64,000 nt of DNA from contig OZ025881.1 in NCBI GenBank assembly GCA_964019415.1, positions 341,201-405,200 on the forward strand, given 5' to 3'. This DNA is from Ianthella basta (taxonomy: Eukaryota > Porifera > Demospongiae > Verongiida > Ianthellidae). The translations under genes were made by a program, and so were the position numbers. Positions 52,362-63,670 of this stretch are shown piece by piece; within the stretch, counting starts at the first letter, position 1; the number at the start of each line of letters is the position of its first letter. The notes under the pieces are model-generated. The model was not told the origin of the DNA. It made no database searches and was given only the letters and a program-made list of their open reading frames with translations.

Positions 52362-55300
52362 GGGCGTCTTTAAAACACGGAATACGGAATAACGGAATAG
52401 CGCAATAACGGAATATGATGCTAAAATGGCGGACGACTCGTAACCGAACAAGTGTCGCTAGCGGTAGTTTCTGCCTAGAAAGGTTCGACGTTCGAGCGAA
52501 ACGAAGGGAATTGGGTATATTGACAACTCCTCGGAGGTGATTCGCGCAGAAATGTTTCTTCGAATGAAACAGCAGCTATAACCGCACTTTTCTCGTAAAC
52601 AAACTCGAGGAGGTCGCCGTACGACACTGTTCGGTTACGAGTCGTCCGCCATTTTTGTATTTTTTATTATTATTTTTTTATTTATAGGCACACATGCGCA
52701 CTGCCTCTATGATGAAAATAGAATAAGAAAAGAGTAACTGAAGCAAAAATTGAAAGTATGGGTAAACAAATAAAGTAAGAATCATGTCAGTGCAGCAGTT
52801 TAAAAGGCTGGGACTCGACCCTCAGCACAGGTCAAGTCAATCGCTTCACACGTTGCCGGCTTCCCCCTTGATGAGCGGGCCCCATGCAGGCATGCGATTG
52901 CCGAGCGCATCAGCGAAAAACTTAGCTGGCACCTCAGCCAAAAAAGGGTTCGGCTGAACGGTTCATCCCGTCTCTCAGCAATCATTGAGGCAAGTCTTCG
53001 ATACACCACAGTAGCCATGGGTCCCATTCCACCCGAGGTGGAAAACACCAATGCAGAAAATGAGCCATGCTCAACCTATCTGACTCTCTGTTCGTACACC
53101 CTCTTCTTTTCTTGTTCATTCTTTCTGTAGCACTGGGCAAGGGTAGACTTACTGTGACTCTGCGCAAATGGGTTGAACACCCTCATGTCAAAGAATGCGC
53201 GTTGTCTTCCACCTCCCCAAAAACCGTCAGCTACAATGTCGAGGCGGGCGCCATCATCCCTGTTTGCAGTGCTGTGGTGAAGTGGCTCATCTGACAGAGG
53301 TTGTAGATGAGGTTCTATGCCAACTCCATGGCAAACCTCTGTGAGGCACTGGGCCGTGATGTCTCGCAACTCGTTGTGCCTCATTGAGGGGAGGCCACCA
53401 CAGGGACAATTCAGGGCATATTCTACAGAGAAGTTCTTGCCACATACACAGGTTGTGGGCAGGCCTGCAGGACGCCACCCATAGCGTAAGCACAGTGCAT
53501 CTCGAAAAGCTCCCTTATGGAGTGCGAAACCATGCTCTGCTATAGGCAGGGTGGAAAGCCAGCTTGATCCTCCTTTCTCACTGGAGGCTTGGAGGGTTCT
53601 TCTCATGTCGTTTGGTAATCTTTCCATGAGCTCCGCTGCATCTTTCGTCAACCGCTGCTGACGAGTCTTGCGGGCATCAAGCTTTGCTTGTCTTAGGGTG
53701 TCCTTGGAGTCTGTGCAGTAGACATTGGACTGTTGCAGAATGAGAGCAACCAGGGGGGCAGTCACCTTCAGAGATGTGTTGTGATGGTGGACTGCTTGTT
53801 GAGTGGGGTTGGTTATGCCTAGGCCACCTAGACGGACTGGTAGGGCCATGACGTCCCGTTCAGCATCGCTGAAGGCACTTCATCCAGTGAGGGATGTTAA
53901 GAAGCGATGCCTTATCACCTCTTCCAGTGGTAATAGGAGGTCACCAATGTCTGGTATTGTCCTGGCCACGTAAGTCCACCGGCTACTCAGACCATGAGTA
54001 AAGGCTGCATAGGCAGCATGGGGATGAGAAAGTGCCACTAGGGAGAGGCGTTCTACTTCCTGGATCCAGCCTGCAACCTTACTCCGGACATATTCCTCCA
54101 CAAACGTTCTCGTGCCCTGTGCAGCTCCGAGATGTCTTTTCCCTTGTGTGGTGATGTTAATACCTGTGCCTTGAAACGTGGCTGTTGCAGACTGAAGTTT
54201 ATCTTCTTTCACTATCAGCCAGGTTTTGGAGGCATTGGGAAGATAGCCGAAGTCAGGGCCTATGAGCTGCAGTTGGTCCCACCAGTCTCGTAGTGGAGTG
54301 AGTTGGGCTCCTGCAGTAGCATCATCCGCAAACCACACTTGTTGCACTTGTTCATTTGTCAGCCTACGGATAAGTGGGATGATGGCAATGCCGTACATTG
54401 CCATGGCTAAGGGGTCTCCCTGCGTGGTTCCCTCTTGAGACATGAGCGTTTCCCCGTCAATGAAGAGCTGTGCATCATCCCGATAGGTGTTAATGAGAGC
54501 CTTGGCAATTGGGGGACAGAGATGCTGTATGTTCCTCAGTGCATTCTCACGGTTAAGTGAATTGAATGCATTGGTTGCATCGACAAGGATAATACCATCA
54601 GCATCTGGTGAATCAAACACCTGCTTCATGGCATGCACGGCAGCTTCACATCCAGCTTCCTGACCTGCACATAGTTGTACAGTACCTGCAGCTGCCTGGA
54701 TGTCATCCTTGATGATGGAGATGATTGCTCTGCCGATGATCCTCCGCACTACTTCTCCAATACCGATGGGTCTCACTCCCGGACACTTGTCCAAGGCCAT
54801 CAAACGACAGGCAACAAATGGCTGCAGAGCAATGGGGTCAACATAGAATGTGCAGATACGTCTAGCTACTAGAGCTAGGGCATCACAGAGGTCGGCAGAA
54901 GCAGATTTGAAGGAACAACAGAGACGCTTCCACGCAGGTGCATCCAAACCTGAGGGACCAGCTGCTCCATCCGTCCGTAGCGCATTCTCCCGAATCAAGG
55001 TTCCATCAATAGCATCAAACAGGACGGGGTGAGGCTCCGAAGTTGGGCTGTCCGGGATTAGGATGGCCTCGGGTACAGGTGGTTTCCTTGGGGGATGCTT
55101 GCTCAGCAGTGCATCCTTCACTTCAGTGTTCAATTGCAGGACATCACCGTTGGGGTTCTGAGTGATCAGCCTCAGTGCTGCTCTCACTTTACCTTCAAAC
55201 ATCAGTTTCGCAAAGGTGCGTGCTGTTTGGCTCTCAGATTTGGGGGTGTTGGTATGGGCTCCTCCAGTGAGTTGGCGCTGTATGGTGCGACACTCCGCCA

Positions 55301-56068
55301 TCAAAGCATCTACGTCCCCTTTGGCCCACAATTCAAGGCGACGGGATAGGTGACTGATGTGGTCTTTGGCTTTGGACTTAGGGTGTGGTTTTTGAAGCAT
55401 CAGGGAGGGAAGAACCATCGCAGCATTCAGAGAAACCAGTTCCATGGCAGAGCTCTCACCATACGCATGAAACAGTCGAGCCAACTCACCAGTGAATGCT
55501 GTACCTGCCTTGCCTGAAGGGACCTTGAACAGGTTGCGCTTCCAGTGTACGATCTCAGCATGACAGCACCTGATTGTGTGTGTAAACGATTCTCCATCAA
55601 TTCTGCCCCACATAAAGTTAGGTGAGGCGGCTAGACTGTATGGTGGCAGATCACTCACTTTCACCTCATCTGCCTCGATGTCGACGTCGCTGCTTGCGTC
55701 AGAACTTACTCCAGCGCCAGATACCGATTTGGGGGAGTCTGTTACTTCTGAGGTAGGAGGAGCATTGTCCCCGATCGGCTGGCTGACTTCTTTCGCCTCA
55801 TTTTGGCACCGTCCTAACCTCCCTGGTTGGCAATTCACGCACCTGCGAGCTCCCTTTTGACAAGCACAGTTCTTACAGCGACCGCTCTTATTGCACCTAC
55901 AGCACTGAGGCATGATTGTGGGGCAATCAGACTAGAGCGAGTTCCTTGTGTACAGGGATCCTCTTTGATGCTCGATGCCATTTTAGCATCATAATCCGTT
56001 ATTCCGCTATTCCGTTATTCCGTATTCCGTTATTCCGCTATTCCGTATTTCGTGTTTTAAAGACGCCC
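52362..56068. mobile_element. TIR element (MITE) split by a LINE
   Basis: The ends are GGGCGTCTTTAAAACACGGA and its inverse, flanked by TCTGGGGAC (52353-52361) and TCTGGGAAC (56069-56077), a 9-bp duplication with one change. The arms carry short tandem ACGGAAT(A/AC) repeats and continue into ATGATGCTAAAATGGC, then GGACGACTCGTAACCGAACA, whose inverse is at 52622-52650. Removing the LINE leaves a foldback element of about 380 bases with arms near 95 bases. No transposase. Confidence 0.7.
52656..55976 (-). mobile_element. RLE-type non-LTR retrotransposon (LINE), nearly whole
   Basis: Flanked by GCCATTTT (52648-52655, 55977-55984) with an A/T-rich 3' tail at 52656-52690. One long frame starts at 55913 with a Cys-rich region (MPQCCRCNKSGRCKNCACQK), then a reverse transcriptase ([54 protein letters not shown]), a C-C-H-C knuckle (CVCGKNFSVEYALNC) and a restriction-like endonuclease core (GARLDIVADGFW, FFDMRVFNP). 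Two in-frame nonsense codons interrupt it, one after SLTG near 53880 and one after QRVR near 53076. Order and endonuclease fit the R2/CRE/NeSL side of LINEs. Its sister copy is at 42856-45464. Confidence 0.8.
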
Positions 56069-56077
56069 TCTGGGAAC

Positions 56078-56262
56078 CACCGACGATTCACTTCCGGTCG
56101 CTGTTGACGACTGTCTTCTGTCAAGAGTAGATATCTACTCTCTTGCTTCTGTGCCTTTGCGACTTGTGATCCCTTCGTCGACACAGTCTCACATCTTAAG
56201 ACTTAAAGTTGCGTTGTTGGATCTAACGTATCTGTGGTCCCGGGCGTTCTTTGAGTGGCACC
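56078..56262 (+). promoter_or_regulatory. Probable NLR-3 promoter
   Basis: This sequence is not homologous to the NLR-1/2 promoters, yet CACTTCCGG (56089-56097) is an ETS/GABP site on the opposite strand, 165 bases before the ATG. The MITE inserted about 10 bases upstream of it. Confidence 0.4.
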
Positions 56263-56296
56263 ATGGGAAACAAGTCCACCAAGAGTGTAGATAAAG
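56263..56296 (+). CDS. NLR-3 exon 1: short N-terminal exon with myristoylation motif
   Basis: The 34-base exon ATGGGAAACAAGTCCACC... ends G|GTTAGC in phase 1 and so fits the Death exon (G|AT). It is absent from units 1 and 2. The ATG context CACCATGG is favourable. Confidence 0.65.
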
Positions 56297-59200
56297 GTTA
56301 GCTACCGAAATGCCGTGTTAGCCGGGTACAGCTACTAGTCTCTTATAGAAATTACGATCTTTGCGTTAACGTTTAGAGCATCTATGGTCTAACCCTAGGA
56401 TTGGGTCGGTACGTAATGACCCTATGACTGTGTTTATCTTCCTTTACAGATGAAGCCAGTTTACTCGACCGCAAACCATCCTTGAAGCATCTACAGAATA
56501 TTGTTGTCCCACGAGTCTCATCGAACTGGAAGACCATAGGCCTCAACCTAGACATTGAGGACTTTCGCCTTTCGGCCATTGAGAAGAGTAAGCACTACCA
56601 GACGGACGACTGCTGCACAGAGATGTTCTCCATGTGGCTGAGTCTAGCACCACACACTGGTAGCCTTCCCTTAACCTGGCGGAGTGTGCTGTCTGCTATT
56701 GAGAAGGTGGAGAGAGTCACCAGTGAAGAGCTGCTGGCTGAGTTGAAGAGAAGTGTGGAATCCTCCCTCCCTCAAGAGCCAACTCAACAGGTGTGGCGAG
56801 GACCTAGCAATGCTGTAGTGCTGTAATAGTAGTTACTCACACCTTTGTCTGTTTGCAATTATACCTGTGTGTTGTGTCCATTCCACAGGCCACTCACAAG
56901 CTAGCAGGCGAGTTGAAGGCTTACTACAACAGACTGGAACCAGTTGTACGAGATGGATTCACTCCCAGGCTAGAGTTTGTGCACCTGGCTGCAGTGGAAC
57001 ACCTGGGGTGTGGGCTGAGGAAGAAGGAGAAGCTGGAGGAGTTCTTACGGGCAACAATGAACGGTATCGACGAGATCTATGAGAAGTTCCATTACATGGA
57101 ATATTGTGACATCCTAACGTTCTGGAATGCCCAAACTCCTGGCAAGCACATCATCATCAGTGGAGCTCCTGGCAGTGGTAAGACCACTCTTGTTCGTCAG
57201 CTCTGCAAGGACCTCTCATCAGGCAGTCTCCCCAATGATTACTCCCTTGTTGTTCTGGTGGAGCTCCGTGAGCTGATTGTGATTCTACAGGACAAGAAGG
57301 AAGCACAACTGCATCACTTCCTCACCAAGTTCAAGCATAAGGTTGATGTCAGCCAAGCCTGCCGGGAATTGGAGGAATCAGACGGAAGGGGCATGCTCTT
57401 GGTCCTTGACGGTTTTGATGAACTTGATGCGAGAATGAGAAAATGCCAACTACTGAGAGACCTGCTCTCCTCTGAATCTAACTACCTGCCAAAGTGTGAC
57501 ATCATTGTCACATCCCGCCCTGTTACCTGCCCAGACCTGCTTGGTCTCATGAAGCCTCTCCATCGCCATGTTGAGATCCTTGGGTTTTCAGAAGATGGCA
57601 TTACTTCCTTCATCAGGAATTATTTTGAAACAACACCACTTTCCTCTGAGCCACCACTGTTCCAACCTCCTCTCTCCCAGCCACCACTCTCCCATCCTAT
57701 CTCCCAGGTACTACATGAAAGTGGTTGTGAGGCAGAGAAATTGCTGAGTCGTCTTGACCAACTCCCTCAGGTGAAGGGAATGTGCAGGACTCCTGTGGTT
57801 GTGAAGATTGTGTGCAAGGTATGCCAAATCCTTGGTGCTGCCAGCCTGCCTGCAACCATGACTGGGATTTACAAAGAGTTCATTCTTCGCCAACTCCTGG
57901 AGAATGGTCCCATAGGTGCTGAGGCAAGCAGCATTCTGCATATCCCAAGTAGTGATTACCCATTTTTCGGTGATTTGTGCAGGATAGCATTCGAGTGCTG
58001 TACACATCAAAGGCTAATGATTTCCAAACAAGACCTCGGTGACACCCTCCCTCCTTTAGTTCGAGGCAGCATCTATGGGCTACTGTATGCAGATCCTGTT
58101 GAAGACCTCCGAGCTGTCCGAGAGTTGGAACTGTACCACTTCATGCACAAGACGGTGCAAGAGGCCCTGGCTGCCTGTCATGTGGCAGTGCTTCCCAATC
58201 CAGAGAGCCATATGGAGGTGTGGAGGAAATGGTTTGGTCGCCCAGAAATGGCAGAGGTGTGGAAATTCTATTGCGGCCTCACGAGATTAGAGTATGTTGA
58301 CATTTCTTCCATTGTGCAGCTGTTAGGTGAGGCCAACCAGAGCACCCAAACCCTGCTGATGGTATCCCTATTCGAAGCTGGCAATGGCAGCCTTGCTAGA
58401 GAGGTGCTCCCTCGTATCTGTCCTGCCCGGCTGAATGCTAGTTTGTTCACATCTTACGAGACTGCTGTGCACACATTTGCTCTACAACATCACCCATCTC
58501 TGGAGAGCCTTCGTCTCTCTTGGACAGGAGCCTCCGTTTGGTTGGACGGTGTCTGGACTACTCCCAATGTCAGCCTACAGCCACTACTTGATGCCCTTTT
58601 ATGCCACCCCACAGTGAAAGAGTTGTTTGTTATTGTTGTGGCAGCTTTAGCCAGAATGCCAGACAAAGGTAAGAGCATGAATTGGGAAGGTGCCTAGGAT
58701 GAGGTAAATTGAATATGTATAAGGCAAATGCATACCAAAGTTTGGTGGTTGTATAGTCACCAGAAGTAGCACTGCTAAATTTTGATCCAGCAGAGATGAG
58801 GTAAATTGAATACTAGCGGATGAGTCTTTCCACAAGCTTAGCGTGCACCGGCTGGTAATGCCCCGGCTAGCCATACACCAGCAAGTTCATGACTGGGCAC
58901 CAAGTAGATATTGTGTATGGAGTAATGGATAGCGCTATGACAACATGGTCATAAGCAAAATTTTGATAATCCAGCATAGCTGTACCTTATGCAAGTAGTC
59001 TACTGTTAGGTATCCCATATATAGTAAGGTTGAGCACTTTAAATAGCTAGCAAGGGGGGATGAATTGATTCTCTTGCAATTGGCCATGGGCTTGGTTCAG
59101 GAAAGTGCAGGAGTGAGGGGTGTTGTGTAAACAATGTGTAACTTGAGCTGGCTTGTAAATATTGGTGCTAAGGTGTGCAGTTGGAGGGTGCATAATTAGA

Positions 59201-62031
59201 TTACCAACCTAGGGGCGGAACAGCATGAGCACTGGGTACAAGTGGGGGGGGGGGGGGGGGGGTTGGACAAGGTCCTGGGATTGCACAATACCAGCAGTTA
59301 ACAATTGCATTCATGACATTCTAATCGTGTCTCCATGTATTAGCTCACTGTGCTCCTAGGCCAAGTGTGCTGAACCATGGCAGGGCCTTGTACTGCATTT
59401 GTGCCTCTGGTATGACCCGTACATAGCCAAAGAGACATACGGTGGATTGGGCTTAATTGTCAGCCCGCTTTCACGATTGAGTTGTTGCAAGTTATTGCAA
59501 CGTTTCTTTAGGATTGCCAGCATGCTTAAGCCATTTCTAGCATCCCTGCTGTCAAATGTGACAAATCGTGTACAGAGCCAAGACAGATTGCATGGACTTG
59601 GCTGCCGATTGCACTCCCATTGCAGAAGCAGTCAACCTACCAGTCTTGCAGTCCTGAAGTGATCAGTGAGGACTCGCTACTAGCTTCTAAGGAGTCACTT
59701 CCACAGCAGCACTTGCTCAGTACTCCAGATTAGGCTCAATATGTCTCGTAGCCAGCATCAGAAAACACTCGTACACCGGTGTTGTAAAATGCTTGCAAAA
59801 CCTACCTAGATGCTGGGGAACGGCGGGGAACGGTCCATTTTCTGAAAGTTCTTGTTCAACTGTGTGCTCAGAAGTAAAGAAACAAGCCATGCAACGTGTT
59901 TCTCGAAATGTATCTGCTCTTCGCTAGTATAGGTAAAATACACAGTAAAAGCAGCTGCGTTGGCCATTTTTCAAACGCACGTGACCTCGACCGATCCCCC
60001 CTGGGGTACGAGACTAGGCTCTGCATGACGTAGAATAAATGGCCAATTTAGAGGAAAGACAGTGCCACAATCTTCTGCAGCAGGGGAGCGCCAACCCCAT
60101 AAGAATATGGCCCAGGCTGCCCTCAACCAGCATGGAGAGTTTTGTGGCGCCTCCCTAAGCGGGACAGTTTTTTATGGTGACAAACAAACAAGCAAACAGA
60201 GAATCGGTGCATTAGCTATAGTAAGATAAGCCAAAGGCATACCAAAGTTCGGTGGTTGTGTGGAGAGTCACCAAAATTAGCACTGGTAAATTTTAATCCA
60301 GCAATCCTACATACGTAATTGCATGCATAATTTTGATAATATACCCCAGCTTTTTTGTCAGAACTGAGTGGTCCACTGTATAATGTATCTGTCACAATCC
60401 TTTGCAAGGTTTAACTGCAGTGTCAGCTATACGTACATTTTCATTTTCACAGGAGAAATAGTTTTGTCATTTTTGCACTTCAATCCCAATCTCAAAGATT
60501 GTATGCTTGAAAATATTTGTTAGTGTCTATTGCATGCTTGGGCTCTAAAATTAATACTATACAGTGTAGTCCACCTAATTCAAATTCGCTTAGGACAATT
60601 TTTTGCTTATTTTAAACTTCTGCTTTGGTCCTGCTATCAGCTAATACAAAAAAGGAATTCTCATAAATCAAAAACCTGATAAATCAAACTCACTTTGTGC
60701 TCCCCACAAATTTGAATTAGGTGGACTACACTGTACTTACTATATCCTGAGTCCAGTCAGCCATGGTACTGCTGCACTAACGTACCTGCTCTAAAATTGT
60801 TATTCTATTGTTTGTTAGAGTAGAAAATCCAGAGGTAAGAGAGCTAGAAGACTGATAGGAAGGTGTGAGACTGGGGAAGGTAACAGTAGACATGAGACGT
60901 TTCCAATATATAGTTATGGCTTCACATCCTTTGATTCTTTACCTCTGTACTCTCCAAGTTTCTTTTGCCTATCATGAACCTTCAAATGCTTCTTATAAGA
61001 ATATAATGACAAAAGTCCTCATGCAGGCAAGGGGCATTTGTGAAAATATGCGTCCCATGAAAAAATATGCACACATACGTCATATTATAATCTTAGACAG
61101 ACAGGTGATATGCCTTGTAACCCTGGAGGATCGTATTTGGCTGCCCAAGGATTGCAATTGGGGCTGCATGACACCTATCGCATTTCACTCTTCCTCACTT
61201 GTTAATTGTTACTGTAGTCAGCACTCCACGTACACAAACACATTCACATGCACATGCAATCATAAACACAAGTGCACTCACACAAGAATTCAAACTACAG
61301 ACAACCTACACAACACTTGATTATGACAACTCTTGATGTATATAGAATTGTTTCAGTAGTGTGCATGGAAATAAGAATTACAGTGGTATTCCTCATCGTT
61401 GAGTTGCTTGTGTCCCTCTCTGTTTAGACCATCAAGCTCTGTGTCGGTTCTTGAGTGGAAATCACAGATTGACAAAAGTGACCCTCCAACAAATTCCCGA
61501 ACAGCTTATTGTAGCAGCACTCTCTACAGAGAGCAGCACCATGGAGGAGCTTGAGTGCGACTATGCAATGCCTGTCTACAGTCCTCAGCTAGCGTATATA
61601 TTTTGTAGATATCATGTAAGCTTTGCATATTACATGCAATGGACTATGAAGAACAGTTCCCCAATGAACTGTATAATAGCATTTGTGTGCTGTTGGAGCA
61701 CTTTGAACACAGATGATACTGTATCTTCTTATTTCTCCTTGCATGCATGTAGGATGAACAGGTGATCTCGAGTCCAAATCCACTTATTGATCCTCTCAGG
61801 AGCACACCCCTGAGACGCATTGCCATCAAGGGGCCAGTAGCCCAAATGGGATTCCCCATCTTAAGAGGGCTTGCTGCAAACACCAGCACCATTGATCGGA
61901 CAGTGATGTGTTTCGACACATTCATGTTGGCTCCTTTATGTGAGTGGGTGCAGATCAGTCTTATGGGGTCATGTAGCCAGCCATGCACCTTTGTATCTTA
62001 TTTCAGTGTAATGGGCGTTGATGTTCATTGA
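56263..62031 (+). CDS. NLR-3: myristoylated(?) Death-NACHT-LRR receptor
   Basis: Third paralogue, without caspase or CARD. Exons 56263-56296, 56450-56790, 56889-58668, 61428-61615 and 61753 onward are in phase. The first exon gives MGNKSTKSVDK: Gly2 with Ser/Thr at positions 5-6 and Lys at 7 fits the N-myristoyltransferase consensus, predicting membrane attachment. Death, NACHT ([30 protein letters not shown]) and two repeat exons follow. The donor GTGAGT used in NLR-1/2 after R2 is kept at 61940, but exons matching R3 to the terminus do not appear by 64000. If unspliced, the frame closes at 62031, giving 873 residues. The 3' end is therefore either truncated or outside the window. Confidence 0.75.
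56450..56790 (+). CDS. NLR-3 exon 2: Death domain
   Basis: The exon encodes DEASLLDRKPSLKHLQNIVV and onward, with the same Trp/Leu framework as NLR-1/2. 341 bases as in NLR-2. Confidence 0.85.
56889..58668 (+). CDS. NLR-3 exon 3: NACHT domain
   Basis: A 1780-base open exon with all NTPase motifs. Its first 80 residues and the Pro-rich insert (QPPLSQPPLSHP) are the most diverged from the paralogues. The end adds a short insert (WTGASVWLDGVWTTPN) in the first LRR-like unit. Confidence 0.9.
58669..61427 (+). other. NLR-3 intron 3
   Basis: Mostly unrelated to the equivalent introns of units 1 and 2. It contains a 19-base G run (59244-59262), two direct copies of an 80-base sequence (about 58712-58795, 60222-60303; CATACCAAAGTT(T/C)GGTGGTTG) and a MITE. 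A CpG- and GC-richer patch lies near 59940-60000. No exon seen. Confidence 0.5.
60562..60733. mobile_element. 172-bp Tc1/mariner-type MITE
   Basis: CAGTGTAGTCCACCTAATTC and its near-perfect inverse form 25-base ends, each flanked by TA (60560-60561, 60734-60735). Ends starting CAGTG with TA duplication are typical of Tc1/mariner MITEs. No coding capacity. Confidence 0.8.
61428..61939 (+). CDS. NLR-3 exons 4-5: repeats R1 and R2
   Basis: 61428-61615 encodes [20 protein letters not shown] and [18 protein letters not shown] plus a 15-residue extension. 61753-61939 encodes DEQVISSPNPLIDPLRSTPL and [20 protein letters not shown]. Splice sites and phases agree with NLR-1/2. Confidence 0.75.
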
Positions 62032-62085
62032 CAGAGCACTGTGAGAGTAATGTGATTGAGCTGAAATTTGGATTAAAGTCATTCT

Positions 62086-62478
62086 CAGGGGCATAGGAAG
62101 TAGTTTCAGTAAGGGGGGGCTGCAGTGGTAAGATAAAGGTTTGCTTGCTCTGCTCACGAAAATTTTTCCTATTGCACAACACCTGCCCCTTGCACAATAC
62201 AAAATGGAGCAGGATTGTGGTGCGGGACGTGCACTAGGGGCTGCACTGGATAGATAAGCGAGACTATACTGCCGGGCGTTCTACAACTTCAGACTTCAGT
62301 CCAGTACAACAGAATAGTGACTAAATGGGGCAAGTTATGAAATGTACACCTTCAGCAGGTTATGAACTCCACAACTTGACAATGCCTTGCCATATTTTTA
62401 GGGGGGTCACAGCCCCCCATCTCTGGTGTTCAAGGGGGCACAAGCCCCCCGCGCCCTCCCCCGCTTCCTACGCCACTG
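62086..62478. mobile_element. 393-bp MITE with 5-bp target duplication
   Basis: Ends CAGGGGCATAGGAAG and the inverse of CAGTGGCGTAGGAAG, flanked by ATTCT (62081-62085, 62479-62483). Inside are G/C-run hairpins such as GGGGGGTCACAGCCCCCC. The CAGTGGCGTAGGAAG end is one I know as common in invertebrate genomes; I do not assign the superfamily. Confidence 0.7.
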
Positions 62479-62639
62479 ATTCTGTCTAGGTTCTTTGCCT
62501 TTTCCGCTCACCACCATTATGTACGTATGTAAGAGATAGGATAAAGATCATGTTTTGGTTGTTCACAAACTATACATCAGTTTGTTACCAATGTGCACCA
62601 AACATGGAAGTGTATAATTATCAAAGCAATCCATGAGTG

Positions 62640-62885
62640 AACTAACACAGGAAGAAATTCTGAATGTCCTGGTACAGGTTTAGTACAGGAAATGTACAGA
62701 ACATGTCATACCTCACTGACGTGTCCTGTATCCAGGAAATCTCACATTTCCTGTACATTTTCTGGTGCAGCACAGGGCACAATTTCCTGTATAGTTTCCT
62801 GTATGCAGGACATTTCCAGTAGTGCAGTACATATGTGATTTCCTGCACATATCCTTGACATGTCCTGTACATTATATATACAGTG
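62640..62885. repeat. Cluster of TTCCTGTA / TACAGGAA motifs
   Basis: ATTTCCTGTA, TGTCCTGTA, CAGGAAATG and their inverses occur about a dozen times in 240 bases in both orientations, irregularly spaced. It could be a decayed minisatellite. No gene here. Confidence 0.5.
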
Positions 62886-63670
62886 CACGCGAACAGCTCA
62901 TGCTTGTATTGAATTAACAATGACAGCTTTGATTAATGAAAAGCAACTCTCATTTAAGAGTACATTTGCTGTAAAGTAAAAAGGTGTTCTAAATGTTCCA
63001 AAGTCAAATGATTAGTTCCTAAATACCCATGCTGGACATTGACAAAGTGAGCCAGGCTGTGGTTGGGAAGAAGCCAGAGCAGAAGTACCCTCCTCTTTGC
63101 CTGCCGTGCTGATTTATCTGTCTGTATATATCCTCCTGTCCAGCCACTGGAGAAAGTCATTGACTTGTTCATTACACTTGGAGTTTCTAAGTAATGGAAA
63201 CAGCATATAAATTGCTAAAAGAATTATCATGTATTAGTAGAAGCGTGCACATAACATGCCAAAAGAGCAGAGGCTGTGCATGAGGTCAAACATGCATAAG
63301 CAACAAATAAAGGGTAAGAGCTGCATACCCTAGATACTCGCTCTCGCCTCCTCCTCTGTGTCCAAGCAAGTGGTTCCTTTCCTTGACACTGCTCACACTT
63401 GCTCTACCTGGTAGAACCTGTACGCTGCACCTGGAGGATACACACATTGAGAAACTTCAATACATGCATGAGAAACAGATAATAATTAGCTTCTACATTG
63501 CCAATTGCCTTACTGCTGATATGCTGGCCCTAAAAATCTGAGTTCAGCGCCTTCACCTCCTGGACCAGCTTATTCAAGGTGGCTTGATTTGCTCTACTCT
63601 TGAATGTCACCCTGCATTGGATACAACAGACAAGCCATATAGCCAGAACTACCCCAAAATTAATGTAATA

